A stretch of 64,000 bases of DNA from contig NC_092183.1 in NCBI RefSeq assembly GCF_043641665.1, positions 5,357,501 to 5,421,500 on the forward strand, given 5' to 3'. Positions 48,901-61,592 of this stretch are shown here, piece by piece. Within the stretch, counting starts at the first letter, position 1. Each line of letters opens with the position of its first letter. The translations under genes and the position numbers were made by a program. The notes beneath the pieces were generated by a model. It saw only the letters and a list, made by a program, of their open reading frames with translations, was not told where the DNA came from and searched no databases. Source of the DNA: Enoplosus armatus. Its lineage: Eukaryota > Chordata > Actinopteri > Centrarchiformes > Enoplosidae.

Positions 48901-49950
48901 AAACAAGAGATACTGTACGTGTGTTTTTAGGGGGAGGATTCAGATCCGCTGCGCACAGAAGAAAAAAAAAAACTGTGATTAAATCAAATAGGAATTCAGA
49001 TGTGTTCGTGTCTATTTCACACTCCAGCTGTTGGCCCATGTTGAGGAGGCAAAGCTAATTAATTCAACACAATCATAATGAAGTTTTATTATTGTAGTTT
49101 TCATGCAACACCATCACTCTTAGCGACTTGACTTGAAGACTGCTGCTGTGAAATGCAAAATATCATTCCTTCTTGATATTTATTTTTCTCACACTGTATT
49201 TCAAGACCTGACCTCTCTGGTATTTCATACTTAGATATTTTGAGCATGGCTGTGACAATATTTGGCTAAATGTGGAAATGTTTGCCTGATTTTCAAAACC
49301 TAATTAGCCGATATGGGTAATTCAGAATTGCTAATTGGTCTCCTGGAAACTCTGCAATTTTGAGACTCGCTTTAAACTGCCAGAAACATTTAAAAAGCTC
49401 TCAGCAGTGGTTTCTGTTACCATCTGTTAGAATAATATTTCCCACAATGTCAGAGGCTTTCTTTAAGCTTTTAACAAGTAGGGTGCAGGCCGCCGAATGC
49501 GCACAGATCATTAAAAAACAAACATGTCGAGAACATTTTTGCACCTGAACATGTGTGGAGAAAGCACAATGACACCATTAGAAGACTTCGAAGTGTATAT
49601 ATCAGCGACACAGATGTGGCCTTGAGGCGTCTTTAGCTTTTCACTGACTGCTAACGGGAGACCGAATGAGTGCATAAGAGCTCATTCGCGTTTTCTGTTG
49701 TGATGTATGTGTCCATCTAATAAGAAAGTAATTTGTTCTCTGTGGTTCCCACGTGGATGATTAATTGTATGAGTAATTGGTTTTATGTTGAAGGTCACCC
49801 AATATACAACAGGTGTCCTTGAAAGGATGGTTATCCGTCTAAAAGCATTAGCTCCTGATTACCTGCTCAATGCACCAGTGACAGACGCGTCAGTGCATTG
49901 CTTTACATGTAGCAAAGTGAGACTGTAAAGTTGCTACGGTGAATGTGTTA
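45936..49950. other. Intergenic region, part 4
   Basis: No gene recognised. 46739-46822 resembles 18616-18700 in nf2 intron 6. 47865-48240 has the look of a conserved noncoding element (GTTTTTTTAACGCGAGGGAG, TTTAATTGGGAGGCAGTTTC). Short open frames on both strands show no domain I recognise. Confidence 0.6.
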
Positions 49951-49954
49951 GCAA

Positions 49955-50335
49955 GTCAGGCCGCAGCGAGTCGAGCAGTATTTTCAGCAGACGGTGAACA
50001 TTGCAACGTTAGCATTCATTTGGATTCTTCCAGCTCTGTTTTGGTCTCTATCAACTCCTGAGGGAAACATTTACTAAAATGGTTCACTATGTGCATCAGC
50101 TAATCGCTAACTGCCATTGGTAAAGGTAGTGGACAGTGAGTGTTTCCCTTTTGGAAACAAAGCTGATGAGAGTGCAGGACTTAAAAACCAAAAGCATTAG
50201 CTTTAAAGATACTCTGTAGAGCAGATAACTATAGACTCGGGTGATTACATGTTCATCGCTACGAGCAACCACGTTCACATTACACAGTCATTTGACCCAT
50301 TGTTAATATGGAAACATTGATTAGTGCAGCTTTAA
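49955..50335 (+). mobile_element. Non-autonomous repeat, family C, copy 1
   Basis: GAACATTGCAACGTTAGCAT, TTCATTTGGATTCTTCCAGC, CAACTCCTGAGGGAAACATT, CAGCTAATCGCTAACTGCCA, ending CATTGATTAGTGCAGCTTTAA. The same order of landmarks recurs at 60345, and this family is common in teleosts. Confidence 0.65.
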
Positions 50336-53210
50336 AACAACCTATATGTATTATTTCCTGACTGTTGTGTGTCAGGACCAAAGGCATAAGTAGCATGGCC
50401 TTGTTCTAGAGCTGCAAATCCTCTTGGTTGAGGTGGATGGTTGGATCAACAAAGCTTATACTTCCTTATGTAATGCTGCTGTTCCCTGCACATCCCATCT
50501 CCTACCAACAGTCAATACTGGTTTCTTTGAGTCTCCCTAACCGTAACCAAGTAGTTTTAGCTGCCTAACCAACCAAATCTTATTAATCACTTTTGTAACC
50601 GTTTTGGAAGGCACTGACAAATGATGTCTCCCTGACGATACCTCTATCAGATGAGGAAATATGGCAATGACAATCTATTTTGTCATTTCGGTTGGAGGAC
50701 TGGTGGTCATAGAAGTCAAGAACTCAAACAGTTTTACAGTTAACTTCACCTCCCCAAAGTATTTTCATGATGGCACCCCATTAACTGCTGCCTGTTTATT
50801 TATCCAAAGTACGAGACTATATTTATATCTCTGTGGAAATCCACTGACATTGGACTCCCGGGCCCAACAACGGCGCCTCAGCATACAGTGACGAAATTAT
50901 CCTAAACGATTACCAACTAGTACCAATTATGGGCACCCTAGAGTGCTCTCTCTGCCTTTTTAATGCCATAAATATTTCCCTTTATAAAACTTAAGGCAAC
51001 AAGGGGATAGGCCTCACTTGAAAAATGCATATCAAAGGAATGGGTCGGTCCCTGAGAATGATGAGGCACCAGTACCCTGGGAGGTAATATATCCTCTGAT
51101 GGTGAATTTGCTTCTCACACAAGTCTGTGTGAGAAGCAAAAAAAAAAAAAAAAGCAATGTTGAGATTTGACATTTTCATACGCATCCAGCATCGTGAAAG
51201 AAGAGGGAATGACGCTTGTGTGAAAAATGTAAAAGAACACAATCCAGGTCACACTAGGTTTGCGGCAAAAGTTGCTGAAACATTCAATGCATGAAAATGA
51301 TTGACATTACTTCAATGATTGCCTCATGTGGTTTTGATCAAAAGCGGTATCAGATATCAATAAATGAGTGCTGGATGTTCAGCACAGCGCTGAGATGGGT
51401 ATTTCTCTGTGAATTGCAGATTGCAGCGTGTCTTGCAGCAGGATAAGGAGAGTGTGTGATTGATGGCGATTGAGAGAACCGAAATAATAAGCAATAAGAG
51501 TTCTTTTTGAAGAATACACACCCGTTATTGTCTGTTTTTTCTGTGAGTGCTCAGTGACAGTAGTCATAGAGGAACAAAGACATTTCCATGCTGTGGCACA
51601 TACTTAAAACAAAATGTAGTACTTTGATCGCTGACCACAGCAGTTTTACACCCTCGGCACTTTATACATTATCAGTGATATGAACTGTAGCACTGACCAC
51701 AGAGGTGTAGCTTGGGTTTACGTCACCATTTTGCACCTGGTAGCCTGCACACCTATCCCTCATGCCCTTATCACCTACTGTAGTACATATACTTGTCCAC
51801 CAGCCCTCCCACTCGGCCAGATTATTTACTGTGCTCTCTGAACCCATTTGCACTTAGTCACTTCATGCGTTTCAGGCGGATCAGATAGCTATCCGATCTG
51901 GAAAAAGTGTAAATACATGCAAGAACCTTCCAAGATGGATTGAAAGCTGATTGCTCACATTCTGCAATCTTTACACCTTCCAAATGTGACTTCGAGGTCA
52001 GTGGAAATAGTCACTCACAGGGTCTGGCCTTTGAGGTTATGGCAGCTAAAGTTACACTGAAATTAGCGGTTGTGCTCCATGTCTGATTGAAGTGGCAGGA
52101 AACAAAACGGCTCCAATGATTTCAACACATATGACAATACTGAAGGTGCACCAAGCTGTTGTAGCATTTATCTGATCCCTGATCAGTTCAACCACTGAAT
52201 AAGTGAGTGCCCTAATAAAACGTTTTGTTTATGCATGTGTTTGTGGTAGTTTATGAATTGTTAAACTGTTGTTGTGACTAAAAATCTCTGGACTGACATG
52301 TAGCCTGGATAAGACTGGATTGCAATCAGATGTGTGATCTTGCCAATGGAGACATCTGAAGATGAAATCTCATCTGGATTTTATCTAAATACGAGAACCT
52401 TGAAATGTGAATTGGGGCCTAAACCGTGGCGGTCCAGTGATCATTCTTCCTACCTGCTTACGAGCCGTTTTTTTTTTTTTCTCACCTGCTTTTGGATTTA
52501 TTTTCTCTTGCTGACTGCCTACCTGCTGCAGTTTTATCTTACCTGCCCTGCCTCTGCGTCCTGCTTTGATTAGTCACAACTATAGTGTTCTTGTCAAGGT
52601 AAATGTAGGAATTTAAGGTGGTGTTGTACAGTTGTGTGAACTCTGACACACAGAGAATAAGCTTTTTGTCCAGGTAATATCACGGGCAGCCGTCATCTTT
52701 GCCAGTGACATTTAAAAGGTCAGTGGCAAACAAGGTCAAAGTTGAAACTGATTGAGCTTTGACTGAAGTGGCAAGGTGTAAAATGTAGGCAGCATGCAAC
52801 ACCCAAGGTAGACAAGGCTCGTTGACTTTACTCTCAAAACAATGAATCCCACAAGAGCAAAGGGATTCTGCCAAAGAGCATGTGTAGAAACATCTAGATG
52901 CTGCTCAAAGTCCTAAACACTGTTAAACTGTGGCATAAAAACTGAACGCTCCTGAAATGCATCGGCACACACGTTGATACTAGCCTTCTTGAATATAAAA
53001 CCAAATGGGACAAAGAGGTAAATGCCCTGCATCCTCGTCTATTCTTCTCTATTTTATTCTAGTCTATTCCACTGCAGCGTCGTCTCCTCTACTCTTTTCT
53101 CTTCAGTGCCAGAGGGGTTTTTTTTGCGTAATACACCCCTCTCCAGGTGAAGACTTCTAAGTGGACTCTGCCGCAGTAGCATTGCAGCTCAACTGACAGT
53201 CTGGAAACAA
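50336..53210. other. Intergenic region, part 5
   Basis: No gene recognised. 50360-50690 looks like a dispersed repeat (CAACAGTCAATACTGGTTTC, CTCCCTAACCGTAACCAAGT) but I cannot name it. It also holds a perfect 14-bp hairpin at 51107-51140 followed by poly(A). Confidence 0.5.
51107..51155. repeat. Perfect 14-bp hairpin followed by poly(A)
   Basis: TTTGCTTCTCACAC (51107-51120), loop AAGTCT, GTGTGAGAAGCAAA (51127-51140), then A's to about 51155. Confidence 0.9.
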
Positions 53211-53320
53211 GTGTGTTGCAGAGAGGGAGAGAGAGAGACGGAGAGAGATAAGGAAGGCAGGGGTGTAGCATGGTAGCCTTAAGGTGGGAAAGGTGTAGAA
53301 GAGAGACGAAAAGATGACTG

Positions 53321-53324
<4 letters not shown>

Positions 53325-53367
<43 letters not shown>
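53325..53367. repeat. (GT)n microsatellite
   Basis: About 21 GT units; part of a cluster with (GA)n at 53413 and (AC)n at 53560. Confidence 0.95.
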
Positions 53368-53368
<1 letters not shown>

Positions 53369-53412
53369 CTGAATGTGTGTCTCATTCGAGGGAGAGAAGC
53401 ACGGGGGAGAGT

Positions 53413-53438
53413 AGAGAGAGAGAGAGAGAGAGAGAGAG
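53413..53438. repeat. (GA)n microsatellite
   Basis: About 13 GA units; a looser GA-rich stretch also lies at 53219-53250. Confidence 0.95.
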
Positions 53439-53557
53439 TGTAAAGCGAGAGAATACCCCCTCCACCCTCAAGTGAAACCTCAACCAGCGTGTAGTGCAGA
53501 ATCTTAATGGACTGTACTGTCAGATATGGGGATTTTCCATCCAAATCCCCAGACATA

Positions 53558-53559
<2 letters not shown>

Positions 53560-53600
<41 letters not shown>
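53560..53600. repeat. (AC)n microsatellite
   Basis: About 20 AC units, complementary in sequence to the (GT)n tract about 190 bases to the left. Confidence 0.95.
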
Positions 53601-53602
<2 letters not shown>

Positions 53603-56600
53603 TAATGAGTTAGTCAGGGAGGGGAAGCACCCTGAAGCAGATACCGTGTCCCACAAACTATTTATGTCCACAGAAAACATCATGATAGCCACTTTATCGA
53701 TCAATATCTTATTATCTACTACTGATAGTCCATTACCTTTGCTGTGTGGCCAGCACAGATAGGGTTTTATCATACTCATCAGTCAGCAGTGAAATGAAGT
53801 CTATTTAGTGTTGTTTTTATACACAAACACGCACGCACATGTGCGAGTGAGTCCGTGTGGGAATTGTAAGCAGCAACAATCTGAGATTCAACTCAAATAG
53901 TTGCTTTCTGAGGCACTTTTTCAGTATTTGCAGGAGCCAAAGGGAGGTGCAGTGGGGAAATATACTCTCTGTTTGACACAAACATGCTGTCACTATTACA
54001 AATGTTCATCACAGCTGGTGTTGGTGTCTTCTCTGTTCAAATCACTGCGAGGCTACAGAGAGAATTAATATGATTTAGCTGCACAAATATGTTTGTTTTA
54101 CAGTTGTGTTGTTTTCTTGTTTGTGACACACTTTGTTCAAGAGAAACATCTGTTAATAAAAGGAGATTTCCTGCACTATCAATTATCAGGAGACTAATTG
54201 GTTTATGTTTCCTAATGCAGGTGTTGTCATCTGGAGAGACTGCTGCGTATTCAGGTTCACTTGTCAGCCAGTTAGAGCCTTTCATCCTCGACAAATGATG
54301 TAAATATATGGAAGTCAGGGCAGACTCCTGGACCTTCTCCATGTATTATCTTGCAATAACAGGCTACTGCAGACAACTACTTCTTAAGAATGAAACAGCA
54401 AATATAAATTTGGATTATGCATTAATGCACATCAGCAAATAATTTCTTGTAAAGGAGTGAAAAATGTTTCAAAAGAGCAATCCAAAACCTGCGGCAGTGA
54501 ATTAGTACATCCTCCTACGGTGCTGACATCTTACACTACATCCTTTTACATCATTCGTCACTGTCCAGTGAAAACGTATCTCCAAATTCGATGATTTTTG
54601 ATTTTTCAGATAAAGTGTAAGGTAAGGTGTCCCTTTTTGGGTTAAAAATGCATTGTCACAAATCAGGGGCAGTTTTCTTAGCTCATAACACATTTTGGAG
54701 GGTTATCACAAGACACCGACAGTGTTTCACATTTTTTATAGTATTGCATTGATTGTCGTTTTGCACATGGCCCGTTGCACCTCCAGTACATGAACGAAAA
54801 TAGACACATTTGCAATTACATACTTAAAATAGAGGCCTATATAACAAATTGCACAGTGCAGACAACCACAGACAGCTCGGAATAACAAGTAAAAACAAAC
54901 TCTAGGAGTGAAGTGGTCGAGTAAAGGGGAGACGTGGAATGAACTGTGGGAGGCTTCATACATAATTCAGAGAGATGTCCTGAATTCTGATACGCTTGTC
55001 TCCTAAATGCTAAATTGAACACTAAAGGACACTTCTATTGACGGATAAACAATATTTTATTCTTGGCCTTAGGGGTATTTTTGTTTACACCTTACACCTT
55101 AAAACTTGACTGATTTGTCTTCAGGTTTAAATCAGTTAAAATATGAAATTCTCTCTCCATTTACAATATTAGCAATGTTTATGATTGTCTTCCTGGTTTA
55201 GGACAAGTTGCAATATCTGTTATTAATACTGTTTGTGACAGTTAGCTAAGGTTAATAGAGGTATGTGTATTTATTTTAAAAAACATTAATTCTAAAATGT
55301 GCCGAAGACCTACAAACAGTAATTAGTTTATTTCAAGTTGGGACCATTTTGTCAGCATTGGCAGCAGATTCTTACTTAAATATAAAACTTAACAAACTGC
55401 AGTTTGGTGTGGAACATTGAGCAATCCATACATGCACTCAGAAATACATTTTAAGATTTTCTATGTCAATAGTTGCAAACCTGCCCTACCATGCCCTCAT
55501 TAAAACTACAGCCAGAGAGGGATTCAGCTTTTTGTAAATAAGGCAGAACTGTGGCAGCTGTAAGGAGCCGCTCCCCTCCTTCTGAAGTTGAACGCTACTT
55601 TTGCATGTTGATGAATTTGCTGGCATTTCCTTCTTGACTGCTGGAATTTTAGGTACCCCTGACACTGTTGCAGGGCGAAGGCATTCATAAGTGCACATTT
55701 GCATAATGACATATTATGTTGTTTACTCCGAAAAGGGATGCGACAATTAGCGACTGACTGCAGAGTGGGGAAAGAGAGGGACACCTGTTAGTTTGTATTA
55801 GCGACAAACAGACAGGTTTCTCAGGTATGGCACTGCATACAAGGCAGAATTGAAGGGATCCATCTCAAAATGTCAGAAGTACTTTGGCCTCATGAAAGGC
55901 TTGAGTTAGAAAACAAATATAAATACACCAAAATTCTTATAACTTACTCGTGTTTTCCAGTGCTTTAGTGAAGAAGTGCCACATTTCCTCACAATGAGCC
56001 TCAAGCTAACAAGACACATACGGATTCTTTCCCATAGCAAAGGAACTCACTAAATTTCTTCAATTTAGTTTACTCTTCTGCAAATTCCAGCTCCAGGGTT
56101 GACACATGCCAGCTCGGCACTGCCTCCTCATATTGCTTTCTACATAATGGAATAGAAATAACTGTAAAAAACATCTTTCAGTTAAATCTTTATGGAAAAA
56201 CAAACCATAGTACCCATTATGTTGTCATCATAATCAGTCATAATGTACATGTAGGTGCGTGATTTAATTTGAATTGTGTGCAGCAGCAGAATCTGAACAG
56301 GCAAGTCTTGTATTTTCCATTGCTGTTGGTGGTGCCTCTCATAATACTTTGTTTTGATGAGTTAACACAACTACCCAGCAAGCACTGATTAGGTAGTAAT
56401 TGAAAATGAACACAAAAATGAATAAAAGCACTTCTGAGCTTACTATCTACCTCAGTGGTAGATGCAACCATTGTCTGTGTATTGTTTTTTCATATTTCTC
56501 TGTTCTCTCTCAAATTAGACCTGGGAAACATTGGGTAGGACCGCTGTTATAATATAATAAAATCCATTTGGCAGATAAACAGTGATTCTGATGGCTGCAA

Positions 56601-57117
56601 ACAGTACAGCCATTCCCTGTTTCTCAGCTGACAACCTCGCTGTCAGTCCACAGATCGTCTGAGGTTCTCTGATCGTGAGGCTTCGAGTGACTTGTTGATA
56701 TTGTTGAATTATTAACTAGTTCCAAATTCTGCTGCATATGCTCTGCGAGTACAGACACAAATATACACACTGTAGAACAACAAATGTACATACACAGCCA
56801 AATGAGTGTGCAAACTCATTAACACACACACAAGCCCTGCATCACGACTCGAACCGTGCCAAACCAGGAGTGAGGGTCTAAGGCTCTAACATCCAGTCCA
56901 CTTCCTCCGTGGTGACTGGACTGTAAATCAGCACAAACTGGAGCTTGACTTCTCTGCACATGTGTGTCCACTGAGGACCGGTCACGCCACCTGGGCATTG
57001 CCCATAAGGTTGTGTTGTGCTTAGCTTGGACAACTGAGATAGTGAACATCTGCTGGAAAGAAACTTCCTCTGCCTCTCTCTTTCTCTTTCTCATCCCTCT
57101 CCAGCCCGCCAGACTGC
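53601..57117. other. Intergenic region, part 6
   Basis: AT-rich, no gene, repeat family or RNA gene recognised on either strand. Confidence 0.55.
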
Positions 57118-57121
57118 TCAC

Positions 57122-57193
<72 letters not shown>
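57118..57193. repeat. Long (CA)n microsatellite
   Basis: About 38 CA units with a single extra A near 57141, ending in a short (CT)n. Longest simple repeat in the window and the source of the cysteine/valine and histidine/threonine open frames here. Confidence 0.97.
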
Positions 57194-57196
<3 letters not shown>

Positions 57197-58020
57197 CTCT
57201 CTCTCACATAAACACACAAACAAATATTCACCTAATGAGATTTACTTGTCATGGAATGGTAGTTGATTCATGACATGCCATAGGAACACGATAGAATAAA
57301 CATGAGGCTGCTAACTCTCAGTAGAATATAACATGCGCCATTTGGTGGATAAGCGGTCATGCGCCTTAATTTCAGCACAGGTGGCCCCAGGGAAACAAAC
57401 TCCAACCATGCTCTTGTTTCCAGGATCACAAATTGAGAGCCTCGTCAGTTCAATTTTTCTTGAAGGACTTTTTTCCCTTTTTGTGACCGCCATGAAACAT
57501 TAACTGCCAACTGTCTACATCCAGTTATAGCAGTCAGACACCACAGCAGCGTGCCAAATTGAGATGTGCTAAGAATGTGGAGTGGCAGGGCCAGAGTGTC
57601 TTCGACGCCGTTACGCGACCCAGCAGTGGCTGTCAGCGGCTGTCCAGGAAGTGATTGTTGATTTTGGAGAGTCCCCAATGGAACAGCTGTCCAGTCATAA
57701 TGAGTTTGGAAGCGGCGTCTCTCTCGTTTGCCTGACTCAAAGTGGATGTGATCCAGGTGGCGGGTACTCCAGCAAAAGGAAAGAGTTGTGTTCATGTAAT
57801 GGAGGGTTGCATCCAAGATCGCTGCTGTATGTGTTTGGTGAAAATCTGATCAGACAATATTAAGAAAAGGCATGAGTTTCAGTATTCTGGAAGCTGGAAT
57901 CCTTTGGTCTCATAACATAATGTGCATCACTGCCAAACATGTCAGAGGTTATTTGTGACAGGAGGAACATTTGTTTCCCAAAGGGTTATATCTCATTGAC
58001 AACTGATTGATGTTGGTTCG
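57194..58020. other. Intergenic region, part 7
   Basis: Open frames exist on both strands at 57445-57863, but neither translation shows a recognisable domain. Nothing else seen. Confidence 0.55.
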
Positions 58021-58260
58021 GTGGGTCAGTTACGCCTTGTCTGTCCATCCGATGTGATATCTAACCTGATAACCCTCTCACATCTTGAGAAGGTCATCAC
58101 TGCCTTCATCTCATCTAGTTTAGACCTCTCCCTGTCGTCCTCGTTGTCAGATCCATGCGTTCCTGATGAAGGCCACAAGCCGAAACGTGTGCGTCTGCCA
58201 ATAAAGTTGTGCTCTATGCTACAAGTGTTGCTGGACTGTTTACCTCTTCGTCCTCACACA
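58021..58260 (+). mobile_element. LINE fragment: reverse transcriptase relic plus 3' tail
   Basis: The frame near 58078-58125 reads SHLEKVITAFISSSLDL, close to the LINE-2-like EK.IHAFISSRLDYCN motif with the DYCN part decayed. It is followed by TTCCTGATGAAGGCCACAAG, CCGAAACGTGTGCGTCTGCC and AATAAAGTTGTGCTCTATGC, a retroelement-type 3' tail. Confidence 0.6.
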
Positions 58261-60344
58261 CATGAAAATCAGTCTCACAGCTCCAGCTGCTTCAGAAGCT
58301 GTTAAGATCTCAATGATAACAAAGGACATGTATCTCCGATTTTAGAAATTCTCCAGTTACCAACTGGAGTTAAATTTAGTATTTTTTTTTTTACAGTTTT
58401 TACAGATTGTCCCTCAGCCTAGAGACTAAGACTACTACTTTATTTTATATTATTTTATTATTTATTTATTTTTTAATTAAAATCTTAGTTAATATTTGTC
58501 GTTTGTAATTGTAATTGTGCTTTAGCAACACATCAAATGTCATGCCAATAAAGCCTATTGAATTGAAAATTGAATTGACTAAAGGCGATATAGAGTCAAT
58601 TCCAGGCATGTTCACATGTGTCAGAGAACATGCTACACAAAATTTAGGTTTATTTTGTAAAATGTATGATATCAGGATAAACCCTTGAGCTCTCAATCAA
58701 TTATGGAGTGAAAACAGGTTCCAGTCCTGTGTTTTGTATTTTGGTGAACTGGGTTTAGTTTAGTTCAGTGTAGAACTGAACCTTTAAAGCAACCAATTAT
58801 AGACTCGCATTATTTGTTTTAGTTAATTTCCTCAGTGTATTTATCTTCCTCCTAATGTTTTGTTTTTTCTGGTTCTTATGAGTCTTATTTTGTCTCCTCT
58901 TTAGGGATGTTACAGAACTTTTAATTTGTTTGTGTCTCCTTGTAAAGGACGCTGTAAACTCGCTCATGAACTGATGATGCGTCTTGTTTTTGTGATTGAT
59001 GTGAATGATTTGTGTGGGAAAACACATTTACTTGATTTTGAGTGAAATACTTAGAAGCAGTTACAGTATGTGTTACAGATTCATAGTCACAGTTTACCTT
59101 CATTTCTGTCCAATGGTTCCTTCTGTCCTTGGATATTCATACTCATGACCATCCATAACCATAAGTGGCTCAGATATTTAGCTTTTAATAACTTCACTGT
59201 CAACTTTGTTGCCAGTCAATGCACAATGTAATGTAATGTGTATCAATGCATACCTCATTCATTTTCACATTGTGATGGTAAACGTTATTAATATATGACA
59301 ATCAAGTCATTGCTCTATTTTCTTTCTAAGGAAATGATTGTGGCACTTCTTCTATCTGTATGATGTATGTTTGGACTTTGTGTGTTTGAATAATTTCCTC
59401 TCGATACCCAAAGTTGACTCATTCTCCAACTTTTCTGCATCACCAGAAGCTTCGTCTCTTATCTAAAAGTGTATTTGCCTCCTTCAATATGTCAACACCA
59501 TCACCGTCAACTCCAGACTAAAGATATCACATCAAAGATTTTCCCCTCTGTCTCATTCACTTCTTTACAAGGGCTTCATTTACCCCATGATAGCAGTCAG
59601 TGATGTTATATTGATTTGCGGCGCCAAACTTAGCGAAGGCCTTGTCTCAGGCTGTGATTGACAGCGCTGCCTCATGCGGGCACTGACGCCAGGAACTGAA
59701 ACATTGACTGAGGGCTAGTACCAAAATCAATCAAGATCACTTAGGCATGACCAGCTCAGCCCGTCTTTCCATAACCATAGCTGTCAGGTGACTTGACAGA
59801 TGGAGAATTGACTTGACTGCATGATGAAGGCCCTATGTTAACACTGTTGGGGTCCAATGAGTATTTCCATCCCACACTACTGACATGACTTCAGTTGATA
59901 TGTTGACATTAATAGCGACCACGTGTGAGCACAGCAGCTGGATCAAAAACTTTTGTTTAGTTGTTGTTGAGGAAATGTACTGATGTGTAGTAGTATGCCA
60001 GCTTACTTGTAAAATCGATGGTTGCTTGAAGTTTGAGATAAGAGGATTATGAACTGTGTGAACTCCATTCATTAGGAACAAACTCTGGCAATGTTTTGTA
60101 ATCCATTGAAAAGTTTACATAGTTTCTGCCATGATAATGTCATTGCACTCTGGCGAACATCCAAATACACAAAACTCAAAACCGAGGATAAATATTATTT
60201 AGGGAATAGAAATGGGTTAAATAATGTTTGCATACATTTCTTGACTTAACACAACTTTGTAATTTTTCGTCCACAAACCTGATCTTTTCTGCCTTCGATT
60301 AAGCACAATTGGCTTCTAAAAGTTTCACTTAAATCACTTTCTGG
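58261..60344. other. Intergenic region, part 8
   Basis: Very AT-rich around 58370-58560 (poly-T and TATTTTATTATTTATT). No gene or repeat family recognised. Confidence 0.55.
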
Positions 60345-61280
60345 CTAATGTGTTAGCAAACAGTTTCCTATATACGCATTTAGAAGACACAGAACAACAT
60401 TAGCATTCATTTGAGGTTGTTCTTTGCCCTTTGCTGGATAAAAATATCCAAGCCCTTAGCAGCTAATGTTAAACTTTCTTCACCGGCTAGTCGCTAACTT
60501 TGTCAAGTGTGCTGTGTGGTGTTGGGCAGGTAGCGTATAGTGGGATTGTTTCATCTCTTTTGCTCAAAGAAGAAGCTGCTGCAGGAAAAGAGGTTGATTA
60601 AAGTGGTAAGACTGAACCGTATAGTAAATTTGCAACCCGCACAGGCAACACAACAGGCTGGGGGCCAAGGTATGCTCAAAACGAAGTTGTTTGTACAACA
60701 TGTCACCATGTCAGACGGAAAAAGCGTTTATAGCTGTTCGGAACGGTCACACTCGAAGGCATTCAGAGAGGGACAAAATGCAGTGAATTGTGCAAATGGG
60801 TATAACGGCAAACACAACACCATAAATGCCTCAAAGACACTTGTGGTGTTGCTCTTGTTTGTACACATGAAGAGAGACAGAAGTGGCTGCGCAAGAATGA
60901 AAAAAGAGCTTGAAAGAGCTATTTTCTCACCTCTGCAAACCTGGCCAATCCCTGTGTGAAGTGGGCATGCTTGTCCTATTATCGGTTTTTAGTTTGGAAA
61001 AGTGTGTGGAGAGAGGGTTTCAGACGCTGTTCAGCCACCCAACAAGCACTTTGCTTGAAGCATAGTGACGCCTGTAACCCTGCACAGTTGGGTGATAATT
61101 GTCTTTGGTCACAGCAACAATCTCTTTCAGGACTAACACTGGACAAATTATTTCATTGGTTTGCTGCACAATCTCAAGGCATTTCAGTGCAACATCACAA
61201 AAGTTACCACTGGACATACTCATACACATACCCAAAGACATTCATGCACTTTGCATGAAATTAGGTGTAAGGAAAAACAA

Positions 61281-61312
<32 letters not shown>

Positions 61313-61592
61313 AAATGACCTGTTTAGAAACTTAATGGCTAGTGGAACAAATGTAAACTTGGATCTATTTTTAGTGAATGGGGAGGGGGGGCAATATTGT
61401 CGCCCAGATGGCAACAGTTCAGATGATCCCATGCTTGGTAACGTAATCCCTAGAAGTCTGCTGGCCGTTGTTACAGTCTTTTTTTGTGCCTCAGTAGCAT
61501 TGACAAACCAGCACATGACGCAGACGGTTAAAACACTTTCAATGAAAGCACAGTAAGTTTGAAAAAAAAAAATTTTGATTAATGGAGCTTTA
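60345..61592 (+). mobile_element. Non-autonomous repeat, family C, copy 2 (long form)
   Basis: Left part 60345-60650 matches copy 1 (AACAACATTAGCATTCATTT, GCAGCTAATGTTAAACTTTC, GGCTAGTCGCTAACTTTGTC) and continues further (TTGTTTCATCTCTTTTGCTC, AAGACTGAACCGTATAGTAA). A right end GATTAATGGAGCTTTAA at 61577-61593 matches the family terminus. The roughly 900 bases between have no counterpart in copy 1 and contain a (GAAA)n tract. Treating all of it as one element is inference. Confidence 0.5.
61279..61314. repeat. (GAAA)n microsatellite
   Basis: About nine AGAA/GAAA units. Confidence 0.95.

Noticed and set aside
53089..53598. 169-codon minus-strand open frame
   Set aside because: Built from (CA)n, (GT)n and (GA)n tracts, giving runs of VCVC and THTH; low complexity.
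56819..57266. Overlapping frames on both strands at the (CA)n tract
   Set aside because: Translations are mainly dipeptide repeats; no independent coding evidence.
57445..57863. Opposed 123- and 93-codon open frames
   Set aside because: Neither shows a recognisable domain, splice context or codon bias; long frames arise by chance in a 64 kb window.
60540..60959. 139-codon plus-strand open frame
   Set aside because: Begins within the family C repeat and shows no domain; most likely chance.
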